Source of the DNA: an uncultured Bacteroidales bacterium
Lineage (GTDB): Bacteria > Bacteroidota > Bacteroidia > Bacteroidales > Lentimicrobiaceae
Length of the DNA stretch: 10,933 bases
Direction of reading: 5' to 3'
Assembly: GCA_937894795.1 (NCBI GenBank)
Contig: CALCQV010000139.1
Location: 1 to 10,933, forward strand
Within the stretch, counting starts at the first letter, position 1. Every line of letters starts with the position of its first letter. Both the position numbers and the translations under genes were made by a program. The notes below the pieces were generated by a model. The model saw only the letters and a program-made list of their open reading frames with translations. It ran no database searches and was not told the origin of the DNA. Shown here one piece after another: positions 1 to 6,026 of this stretch.

Positions 1-303
1 CTGGGTTCAGAACGTCGCGAGACAGTTCGGTCCCTATCTGTTGTGGGCGTTAGAAGTTTGAGAGCACCTGACTCTAGTACGAGAGGACCGAGTCGGACAT
101 ACCTCTGGTGTACCTGTTGTTGCGCCAGCTGCATCGCAGGGTAGCCACGTATGGATGAGATAAGCGCTGAAAGCATCTAAGTGCGAAACTCAGCTCAAGA
201 TGAGACTTCTTTTAAGGGTCGTCATAGACTATGACGTTGATAGGTCGCAGGTGTAAAGACAGTAATGTCAAAGCCGAGCGATACTAATTACCCGTAGACT
301 TTC
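1..303 (+). rRNA. rrl: 23S ribosomal RNA, 3' end (partial)
   Basis: This is the last ~300 nt of a 23S rRNA, cut by the window start. The universally conserved sarcin-ricin loop AGTACGAGAGGACC is at 76-89, where elongation factors contact the large subunit. The downstream domain VI sequence is intact and ends near the motif GATACTAATTACCCGTAGAC. The 3' boundary is an estimate from Bacteroidota 23S ends and may be off by a few bases. A contig that starts inside an rRNA gene is typical of assemblies broken at multicopy rRNA operons. Confidence 0.97.
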
Positions 304-445
304 TTAATACCGCTATTACTTCTGTTTAATCTTTACCCCTAAAGTGGGTGGCGATTCTTTTTTCTTCCTTTTACATGTCGATTTCGTGTCGTAATCATCG
401 GTTCTATCCAATATAACCGCTTATTATTGCTGAAATAAAAATATT
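304..445 (+). other. 23S-5S internal transcribed spacer, no tRNA
   Basis: This is about 142 nt of AT-rich spacer between 23S and 5S rRNA. I see no tRNA cloverleaf and no ORF. It would be removed during processing of the rRNA precursor. Confidence 0.8.
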
Positions 446-553
<108 letters not shown>

Positions 554-562
554 TCTTTTAAC

Positions 563-592
563 AAAAAGGCTGCCCTTATGGCGGCCTTTTTT
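563..592 (+). terminator. Rho-independent terminator of the rRNA operon
   Basis: An A-rich, GC-cored hairpin has left arm AAAAAGGCTGCC, loop CTTAT and right arm GGCGGCC running into TTTTTT. It starts about 10 nt after the 5S end. The A and T tracts pair with each other, so it may work in both directions. Confidence 0.92.
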
Positions 593-663
593 GGTTTTAT
601 TGCTCTTCTCTTTGATTATAGTTTTGTTTAATCCCTTTTCTTAACCCTATGGTGTATTTTCCC

Positions 664-671
664 TATATTTG
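664..671 (+). promoter_or_regulatory. Bacteroidota -7 promoter box (TATATTTG)
   Basis: TATATTTG matches the Bacteroidota sigma-ABfr -7 consensus TAnnTTTG exactly. It ends 25 nt before the ATG at 697, so the predicted transcript has a short leader of about 20 nt. No clear TTTG -33 box is present at the usual spacing. Confidence 0.6.
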
Positions 672-696
672 TCTCAGCTTATAAAATTTACTCTTA

Positions 697-1551
697 ATGA
701 TACTTATCGCCGACAGCGGTTCTACTAAAACCGACTGGTTGCTCATAAACCACAACAATAACACCTTTATTACCACTGCTGGCATTAATGCCTATTATAT
801 GTCGTCAGAGCAAATACTGGAGATGCTACGTAATGAACTTTCACCTCTGGTTCCATCTGACAGTATTGCAAATATTTATTTCTACGGCTCGGGCTGCTCT
901 ACTGAATCAAAATGCTATAAGATAAGCAGCATTCTGCAGGAACTTTTCGTTAATGCCGCTATTGAAGTAAATCACGATATGCTTGCCGCAGCCCGTTCAC
1001 TCTGTAATGATAAACCCGGTATTGCCTGTATTCTGGGTACCGGCTCCAATTCATGCGTCTATGATGGAACAAAAATTACCCGGCAAATGGTTTCCCTGGG
1101 CTATTTCTTTGGCGATGAGGGCAGCGGCACCCACATGGGAAAACTGCTTATAACCGATTACCTGAGAGGTGAAATGCCGGCTGATATGAGCGATAAGCTT
1201 TGTGAGGAGTTTAACCTGTCGCTTGAATTTGTGCTGGACAATATCTACAATCAGGGTCCTCCAAATAAATTCCTTGCATCATTTGCCCCCTTTATTCAAA
1301 GAAATGCCGCAAATGCATACGTGCGTAAGTTGATTGCACAATCATTCAATGAGTTCTTCAAAGTGGGCATCATGAAGTTTACTGATTATGAAAAGATGAA
1401 TGTGAACTTTGTCGGTTCAATTGCTTTTCATTTTAAGGATATATTGATGGAAGTTGCTGCTGCCAATAATATCAATATTGATCGTATTCATAAATCAGTT
1501 ATTGAAGGTCTGAAAGATTTCCATCTGGCATCATCAGCAAAAGCCGACTAG
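697..1551 (+). CDS. BadF/BadG-family ATPase, N-acetylglucosamine kinase-like
   Basis: A 284-residue protein of the ASKHA (actin/hexokinase/Hsp70) kinase fold, in the BadF/BadG/BcrA/BcrD family. The phosphate-1 loop is DSGSTKTDW at residues 6-14. The phosphate-2 loop is GTGSNS at 114-119, a GDEGSG motif lies at 139-144, and a GSIA adenosine-side motif at 240-243. Length and motif order fit the N-acetylglucosamine kinase-like branch common in Bacteroidota, which would phosphorylate an amino sugar from cell-wall or chitin turnover in the cytoplasm. The true substrate cannot be read from sequence; the CoA-dehydratase activator branch is less likely because its activator-type cluster cysteines are not visible. 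The ATG at 697 puts the phosphate loop at the very N-terminus, as expected. It stands alone after the rRNA operon, with its own promoter. Confidence 0.88.
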   Translation: MILIADSGSTKTDWLLINHNNNTFITTAGINAYYMSSEQILEMLRNELSPLVPSDSIANIYFYGSGCSTESKCYKISSILQELFVNAAIEVNHDMLAAARSLCNDKPGIACILGTGSNSCVYDGTKITRQMVSLGYFFGDEGSGTHMGKLLITDYLRGEMPADMSDKLCEEFNLSLEFVLDNIYNQGPPNKFLASFAPFIQRNAANAYVRKLIAQSFNEFFKVGIMKFTDYEKMNVNFVGSIAFHFKDILMEVAAANNINIDRIHKSVIEGLKDFHLASSAKAD

Positions 1552-1646
1552 AAAGAGGATATAAAATACCATGGTAAATATCAGCAATGGCTATCTGAGC
1601 TATTCCTGACATCAAACAAATAGAATACCAAATAAAAACATTAAGC

Positions 1647-3209
1647 ATGAGGATTAAACATATACTGCTGACAGCATTGGTACTTGCCGGAACTTTGGCT
1701 CACTCACAGAACAAGGTGAATGTTGCAGAACTCGACAGATACTTTCAGAAGGCATTGAGTGACTGGGATGTACCGGGTATGGGAATTGCAATAGTAACCG
1801 GCGACAGTATAATATTTGCCAAAGGATATGGTGTTAAAGATATTAATACAAAGGAGCCGGCAGATGCCAACACACTTTTTGCCGTAGCTTCAAATACCAA
1901 GTCGTTTACCGCTTCTGCCATAGGCATATTGGTTGATCAGGGAAAGATAAGCTGGGATGACAAGGTGGTTGACCATCTCCCCTGGTTTCAGCTGTATGAT
2001 CCTTATGTAACAGCCAACATGACAATCAGGGATCTCCTCTCCCACCGCTCCGGCCTGGCTACATTCAGCGGTGATCTGGTTTGGTATGGCACCACCCACC
2101 CGGCTGAAGAGGTCGTTAGAAGAGCAAGGTACTTAAAACCGGTGTATGGTTTCAGAAGTAACTTCGGCTATTCGAATATTATGTACCTGACTGCAGGATT
2201 GATTATTGAAAAAGTAACCGGACAAACATGGAGCGATTATATAAAGACTCAGTTTCTGATGCCTTTACAGATGAATTCCACGGTTACCACTATTGAAGAC
2301 CTGGATAGGAAAAAGAGCAATGTTGCAGAACCTCATACAACGTTCAAGGATAAAAATATAAGGATCGACTACCTGAACTGGGATAATATTGCTCCCGCCG
2401 GTGCCCTGCTCTCTTCGGCCAACGATATGGCAAAATGGATACAGTTACAGCTGAATCATGGAAAACTTGGGGACAAACAAATAATTTCTGAAAAGGCATT
2501 GAATGAAATGTGGTATCCTCAAATCATGAATCCGGTATCTCCTTTCTCAAGAGAGCTTTGGCCTACCACTCATTTTAAAGGATATGGACTAGGCTGGAGT
2601 ATCATGGATTACTATGGCAAGAAAGTTATTTCACACTCGGGTGGATACGACGGCATGATCTCATATACCGCTTTCATTCCTGAAGCTGATATGGGACTCG
2701 TGGTTTTGACAAATAAGAACTCAAGTCTCTATCTTCCAATGATGTATACTATTCTGGATGCATGTATCGGTCAAAATGCCAAAGATCAAAATGGTGGTTA
2801 CGAAGCACCCGGCAAAGACTGGAGTGCCTATTTTCTTGAACGCGAAGCCAGGGGAAAAGAGAGGCAGGAGAAGATGAAAATAGAAAAGGAACAGAATAGG
2901 GCCGCAGACACTAAACCGAGTGCTGATTTATCAAAATATACTGGCACCTACAAAAGCAAATTATATGGAGATGCAACCGTTGAAATACGCGATGGAAGCC
3001 TCTATCTTCAATTCATACCCACACCCATGTTCCATAGTAAACTCACACATTGGCAGTATGATACGTTTACCATTGAATTCCCTGAAGTTCCTTCATTGCC
3101 ACAGGGAACAGTCAACTTCGTACTGAATGCTGATGGGGATGTAGAACAAATGAGAGTGGATGTACCAAATCCGGACTTTGATTTTACAGAACTGGAGTTC
3201 AGGAAGTAG
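1647..3209 (+). CDS. Secreted beta-lactamase-family serine hydrolase with C-terminal DUF3471-like domain
   Basis: A 520-residue exported protein of the class C beta-lactamase/DD-peptidase (PF00144) superfamily. The N-terminus MRIKHILLTALVLAGTLAHS followed by Q21 is a Sec signal peptide, probably cut before Q21. The catalytic SxxK motif is S82-N-T-K85, the second motif is Y175-S-N177, and the third (usually KTG) is HSGG at 330-333, as in esterase or D-aminopeptidase-like members. A Lys/Glu-rich linker follows at about 400-425. A beta-rich tail begins at LSKYTGTYKSKLYGDATVE and resembles DUF3471, found in many Bacteroidota paralogues. The likely role is periplasmic hydrolysis of an ester, D-amino peptide or similar bond; real beta-lactam resistance is not implied. 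It follows the kinase by 95 bp with no clear terminator between, so co-transcription is possible. Confidence 0.9.
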   Translation: MRIKHILLTALVLAGTLAHSQNKVNVAELDRYFQKALSDWDVPGMGIAIVTGDSIIFAKGYGVKDINTKEPADANTLFAVASNTKSFTASAIGILVDQGKISWDDKVVDHLPWFQLYDPYVTANMTIRDLLSHRSGLATFSGDLVWYGTTHPAEEVVRRARYLKPVYGFRSNFGYSNIMYLTAGLIIEKVTGQTWSDYIKTQFLMPLQMNSTVTTIEDLDRKKSNVAEPHTTFKDKNIRIDYLNWDNIAPAGALLSSANDMAKWIQLQLNHGKLGDKQIISEKALNEMWYPQIMNPVSPFSRELWPTTHFKGYGLGWSIMDYYGKKVISHSGGYDGMISYTAFIPEADMGLVVLTNKNSSLYLPMMYTILDACIGQNAKDQNGGYEAPGKDWSAYFLEREARGKERQEKMKIEKEQNRAADTKPSADLSKYTGTYKSKLYGDATVEIRDGSLYLQFIPTPMFHSKLTHWQYDTFTIEFPEVPSLPQGTVNFVLNADGDVEQMRVDVPNPDFDFTELEFRK

Positions 3210-3255
3210 TACACTCTTGTTTGCTTGGAATTTCTCACAGGTCAGTAGCCATCTC

Positions 3256-3305
3256 ATGCCTTCCGTAAAATCAGAAGGATTGATAATATGCCAATAATAA
3301 GGCAT
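3256..3305. repeat. Nested inverted repeats in a convergent intergenic gap
   Basis: ATGCCTT at 3256-3262 is the reverse complement of AAGGCAT at 3299-3305. A shorter pair, CCTTC 3259-3263 and GAAGG 3274-3278, overlaps the left arm. The gap lies between two convergent genes and could help end transcription. There is no U-tract, so it is only a weak terminator candidate. Confidence 0.3.
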
Positions 3306-3337
3306 TTGCAAAATTGTAACTACTGAACTATAAGGAA

Positions 3338-3835
3338 TTACTCAGCCTTAAACTCCAATGAAGCTGAATTTACACAGTACCTCAGCCCATTGGGAGGTGG
3401 TCCGTCATTAAAAACATGGCCCAGATGCCCGCCACATTTGGAACATACAATTTCTGTACGAATCATGCCATAGCTCTTGTCAAGATGCTCTTCCACTGCC
3501 GTTTTTTGCGTTGGTTCAGCAAAACTGGGCCATCCACAGCCGGCATCATACTTGGAATCAGAATCAAACAGCTCCTGTCCGCAAGCAGCACAATAGTAAG
3601 TTCCCTTAACAAAATGCTGATCGTAAATACCGGTACCGGGCCGCTCTGTGCCCTTTTCACGCAATACCTTGTATTGTTCGGGCGTAAGCACTTTCTTCCA
3701 CTCTTCATCGCTTTTGAATATCTTCTCTGTCAGTTTATCGCCATTTTGCATATTTCCGGAAGTTGGTGTATTTTTATTACATGATAGGAACGATAAAAAA
3801 GATATGATTCCCAACACTGTTATATTTATTTTCAT
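3338..3835 (-). CDS. msrB: Peptide-methionine (R)-S-oxide reductase, lipoprotein form
   Basis: MsrB reduces methionine-R-sulfoxide in oxidised proteins using a thiol donor. The 165-residue protein begins with a lipoprotein signal, hydrophobic residues 6-17 followed by S18-C19-N20, so it is probably anchored in the cell envelope through C19. The MsrB domain spans about 38-163. It has the structural zinc cysteines C82-x2-C85 and C131-x2-C134, the GCGWPSF motif at 99-105, the substrate-pocket stretch RTEIVCSKCGGHLGHVF at 126-142, and the catalytic cysteine C154 in RYCVNS. All key residues are present. No MsrA partner is fused or adjacent. An envelope MsrB next to oxygen-sensitive hydrogenase genes fits oxidative repair in an anaerobe, but that link is only positional. 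Confidence 0.94.
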   Translation of the reverse strand: MKINITVLGIISFLSFLSCNKNTPTSGNMQNGDKLTEKIFKSDEEWKKVLTPEQYKVLREKGTERPGTGIYDQHFVKGTYYCAACGQELFDSDSKYDAGCGWPSFAEPTQKTAVEEHLDKSYGMIRTEIVCSKCGGHLGHVFNDGPPPNGLRYCVNSASLEFKAE

Positions 3836-3841
3836 CGTACT

Positions 3842-3915
3842 ATTGAATACGGTTTGTAAAATCTATATTGAATACAGTTAGTAAATTCTTTATTGAAGAC
3901 GGTTTGTAGAAACTT
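3842..3915. repeat. Three decayed 25-bp tandem direct repeats upstream of msrB
   Basis: The segments 3842-3866, 3867-3891 and 3892-3915 align as three tandem copies, each opening with ATTGAA(T/G)AC(G/A)GTT(T/A)GTA followed by an A/T-rich tail. ATTG recurs at exactly 3842, 3867 and 3892, and again at 3916 as a possible stub. Copies differ at a few positions. The array begins 7 bp before the msrB start codon, inside its promoter and leader region, so it may bind a regulator or may be a decayed simple duplication. Confidence 0.7.
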
Positions 3916-4048
3916 ATTGTTAAGGCTTTAAACAATTAAGGATTGCGCATTGTTTGGAAGATTTCATAAATCAGCCTGTTGTTCGAACTCTAAACGGGAT
4001 TTACAACATTCATTAGGGCATCTGATAATATAAATAAAAAGGACTTTT

Positions 4049-4525
4049 ATGGATTGGCTTTGGATTACACTGGGAATATTGCTAACATTAACCGGACTGG
4101 CAGGATCCATATTACCTGTATTACCCGGTCCGCCACTGAGCTATATAGCGCTTCTGGTTCTTCATTTTTCAGGATATCATGAGTTTACTTCCACCTTCCT
4201 CATAAGTTGGCTTATAATCACCATTGTGGTTGTAGTTCTCGATTATATGATTCCAATATGGGGGGCAAAATTCTCAGGCGGCAGTAAAAAGGGAATTTGG
4301 GGAGCTACCATCGGGCTGATTGTTGGGATTGTTTTCTTTCCTCCCTTTGGAATGATTCTATGGTCATTCATTGGTGCTGTTGTGGGTGAAATGCTCGAAG
4401 GCAAAGAATTGGAGATAGCATTTAAGGCCGGAACAGGCACTTTTATAGGATTTCTGGCTGGTACTGTAGCTAAACTGGCAGTATCACTCATTATGACATT
4501 CTACTTTTTCATGGCACTATTATAG
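4049..4525 (+). CDS. DUF456 family membrane protein
   Basis: A 158-residue, very hydrophobic protein matching the DUF456 family in length and pattern. It has predicted membrane segments at about 4-24, 30-44, 48-68, 82-112 (broken by Pro) and 128-157. The second half is rich in Gly-spaced small residues (GATIGLIVG, GAVVGEMLEG, GTGTFIGFLAG), a glycine-zipper-like pattern suggesting tight helix packing. The family has no established biochemical function. The N-terminal LPVLPGPPLSYIALL stretch is typical of it. An AAAAAGGA element 5 nt before the ATG at 4049 may serve as ribosome binding site. Its 3' end overlaps the end of truA on the other strand by 17 bp. Confidence 0.85.
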   Translation: MDWLWITLGILLTLTGLAGSILPVLPGPPLSYIALLVLHFSGYHEFTSTFLISWLIITIVVVVLDYMIPIWGAKFSGGSKKGIWGATIGLIVGIVFFPPFGMILWSFIGAVVGEMLEGKELEIAFKAGTGTFIGFLAGTVAKLAVSLIMTFYFFMALL

Positions 4526-5276
4526 AGGGGTGGTATTCAATATCTTCAAGAAATAAACCGCAGGCAGGAACGGACTGTCCGGCGTCAGACCGGGTACCGT
4601 TTTCTAGAATTAATCGGAATTCATCAATTGATAACTTTCCTTTTCCTACATCCAGCAGAGTTCCCACCATTGCCCTCACCATATTACGTAGAAATCTATT
4701 TGCCTTGGTACGGTATATCAGATAATTATTCCTTATTACCCACTCACTGACCGTGACAAGGCAGTTATTGGTTTTGGTTTGGGCACCACTCTTTGCAAAG
4801 CAGGTAAAATCAGAATACTGCATAATCAGGGATGCTGCTTCGTTCATCAAATCAATATTCAATGGAACTGTTAGGCGATACGAAAATCCTACTGCAAAAG
4901 GATCATAATCACGACAGATAAAATATTGATATGTACGTGATAATGCAGAAAATCGGGCATGTGCATCATCTTTTACGCGAAAAGCATTGAAGATGGCAAT
5001 GGAATCAGGCAATATACTATTTAAACGGTAAACCATCTGTTTAAGATCCTCTTCATCTAGTAAAAGATCAGAATTAAAATGGGCGTAATAATTACGGGCA
5101 TGAACTCCGGTATCCGTTCTGCCAGCCCCGGTTAGTTTTATTTTCTGATTACCAAGAATCAGGAACAAGCTATTTTCAATCTCTTCCTGAACAGAATGAG
5201 CATTTTTCTGAGCCTGCCATCCATGGAAAGTACTGCCATTATAAGCCAAATGCAGAAAATATCGATTGTTCTCCAT
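4509..5276 (-). CDS. truA: tRNA pseudouridine(38-40) synthase TruA
   Basis: TruA converts uridines 38-40 of the tRNA anticodon arm to pseudouridine. The 255-residue length is normal. The N-terminus RYFLHLAYNGSTFHGWQAQ is the family's RNA-binding start. The catalytic aspartate lies in GAGRTDTGVHA, and the second-half motifs NRFLRNMVRAMVGTLLDVG and AGQSVPACGLFLEDIEY are intact. The ATG at 5276 sits 4 nt downstream of a TACCTTTG promoter box, so the mRNA may be nearly leaderless. The 3' end overlaps the DUF456 gene by 17 bp. It is divergent from the hydrogenase operon. Confidence 0.96.
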   Translation of the reverse strand: MENNRYFLHLAYNGSTFHGWQAQKNAHSVQEEIENSLFLILGNQKIKLTGAGRTDTGVHARNYYAHFNSDLLLDEEDLKQMVYRLNSILPDSIAIFNAFRVKDDAHARFSALSRTYQYFICRDYDPFAVGFSYRLTVPLNIDLMNEAASLIMQYSDFTCFAKSGAQTKTNNCLVTVSEWVIRNNYLIYRTKANRFLRNMVRAMVGTLLDVGKGKLSIDEFRLILENGTRSDAGQSVPACGLFLEDIEYHPSIIVP

Positions 5277-5280
5277 AGTG

Positions 5281-5288
5281 CAAAGGTA
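5281..5288 (-). promoter_or_regulatory. Bacteroidota -7 box for truA (TACCTTTG)
   Basis: Read on the minus strand, 5288-5281 is TACCTTTG, an exact TAnnTTTG match. It ends 4 nt before the truA ATG at 5276. With the usual box-to-start distance, transcription would begin at or within a few bases of the start codon. Confidence 0.6.
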
Positions 5289-5423
5289 AATATATTAAGA
5301 AACCAATAAAAACGTATTGATCAGGAAGGCTAAACCATAATTAAAATCGAGAAAAACAGGGAAACAGGCAATTACTTTAGAATCATTATAAATTGAGTAT
5401 CAGGAGGTAAAAAAAAAGTTCTA

Positions 5424-5441
5424 TTGTTAATCAATTCACAA
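5424..5441 (+). promoter_or_regulatory. Rex-type operator of the hydCBA promoter
   Basis: TTGTTAATCAATTCACAA is an 18-bp near-perfect palindrome: half-sites TTGTTAA and TTCACAA around a 4-bp spacer. It matches the Rex consensus TTGTGAAnnnnTTCACAA at 13 of 14 half-site positions, and the one difference (T for G) is itself a common Rex variant (TTGTTAAnnnnTTAACAA). It lies 9 bp upstream of the TATATTTG -7 box and covers the -33 region, the classic place for a repressor that blocks RNA polymerase. Rex is released by NADH, which suits an NADH-oxidising hydrogenase. Confidence 0.75.
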
Positions 5442-5450
5442 AAGAATTTT

Positions 5451-5458
5451 TATATTTG
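5451..5458 (+). promoter_or_regulatory. Bacteroidota -7 box of the hydCBA operon (TATATTTG)
   Basis: TATATTTG matches TAnnTTTG exactly. Transcription should start near 5463-5466, giving a leader of about 70 nt. A TTG at 5424-5426, inside the operator, is the only candidate -33 element, at somewhat long spacing. Confidence 0.65.
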
Positions 5459-5462
5459 ACTT

Positions 5463-5480
5463 GTGATTCAAAAGAGTCAC
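5463..5480 (+). other. Possible 5'-terminal stem-loop of the hyd mRNA
   Basis: GTGATTC (5463-5469) pairs with GAGTCAC (5474-5480) with one G-U pair around an AAAA loop. It falls at the predicted transcription start, so it could be a stabilising 5' hairpin or a second operator. A further GTCAC copy follows at 5483-5487. Confidence 0.4.
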
Positions 5481-5536
5481 CAGTCACACTCAATTAACTA
5501 AATCATTCATTTTTTATCAACAATGGAGGAAATTAA

Positions 5537-6001
5537 ATGACAACAGAATTGCTAGTAAAAGAACTTGTCGAGAAAAACGGCAGGTGTCGTAACAGCTTGA
5601 TGCCTATTCTTCAAGGCATTGTGCAAAAAGAGCATTATTTGTCGGAAGAGGCCATGTTATCAGTAGCCAAAGAGTTGGATCTTTCAGCTGCAGATGTTTA
5701 CGGCACAGCATCATTCTACACGTTTCTTGATACAGTTCCCCGCGGGAAGAACGTAATCAGGGTTTGTAAAACCATTACCTGCCACATGAAAGGCAGGGAG
5801 GAGATTATTGAAGCAATAAGCAACCATCTGAAAATTAAAGTAGGTGAAACTACGCATGACAAGAAATTTACTCTACTCACAGCCAACTGTCTGGGATGGT
5901 GTCATAAGGGGCCGGTTATGTTGATAAACGATGAGGTTTATCCTGAATTAACGCCGGCTAAGACTGTAGAGATTCTTGAGAAGTACGGTAAAGAGCAATA
6001 G
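5537..6001 (+). CDS. hydC: [FeFe]-hydrogenase subunit HydC, NuoE-like thioredoxin-fold [2Fe-2S] protein
   Basis: The 154-residue small subunit of an NAD-linked hydrogenase, homologous to complex I NuoE. A helical N-terminus (about 1-65) precedes a thioredoxin-like [2Fe-2S] domain with the ligands C77-x4-C82 and C118-x3-C122 in CKTITC and CLGWC. The cluster relays electrons near the FMN of HydB. The start at 5537 is supported by GGAGGA at 5525-5530, 6 nt upstream, one of the few good Shine-Dalgarno sites in the window. It is the first gene of hydC-hydB-hydA; the gap to hydB is 25 bp. The cytoplasmic complex probably couples NADH oxidation to H2 formation. Confidence 0.93.
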   Translation: MTTELLVKELVEKNGRCRNSLMPILQGIVQKEHYLSEEAMLSVAKELDLSAADVYGTASFYTFLDTVPRGKNVIRVCKTITCHMKGREEIIEAISNHLKIKVGETTHDKKFTLLTANCLGWCHKGPVMLINDEVYPELTPAKTVEILEKYGKEQ

Positions 6002-6026
6002 CATCACCCTTTAAAATCAGATTCAA

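Noticed and set aside
304..445. Possible tRNA between 23S and 5S rRNA
   Set aside because: No acceptor stem, TTCGA-type T-loop or anticodon arm can be found in the 142-nt spacer.
1567..1578. Palindrome TACCATGGTA between the kinase and the serine hydrolase
   Set aside because: Ten bases with no loop, no partner sites and no promoter context. Expected by chance in AT-rich spacer.
1647..3209. Reading the beta-lactamase-family protein as an antibiotic-resistance enzyme
   Set aside because: The third motif is HSGG and not KTG, and a DUF3471-like tail is present. This fits esterase or peptidase-like members, and the sequence gives no evidence of beta-lactam hydrolysis.
3416..3784. 122-codon forward ORF over msrB
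   Set aside because: Fully antisense to msrB, which has every catalytic and zinc residue of its family. The forward product resembles no known protein.
5402..5417. A perfect Shine-Dalgarno-like AGGAGGT followed by nine A residues, upstream of hydC
   Set aside because: No plausible coding frame starts after it: the nearest start-like codon (TTG at 5424) gives 11 codons before a stop. It also lies upstream of the predicted promoter. Probably chance.
5523..5540. Mini-ORF ATG-GAG-GAA-ATT-AAA-TGA whose stop overlaps the hydC start as ATGA
   Set aside because: Five codons, and its sequence is just the GGAGGA ribosome binding site read as codons. No sign of a regulatory leader peptide such as repeated codons or an attenuator.
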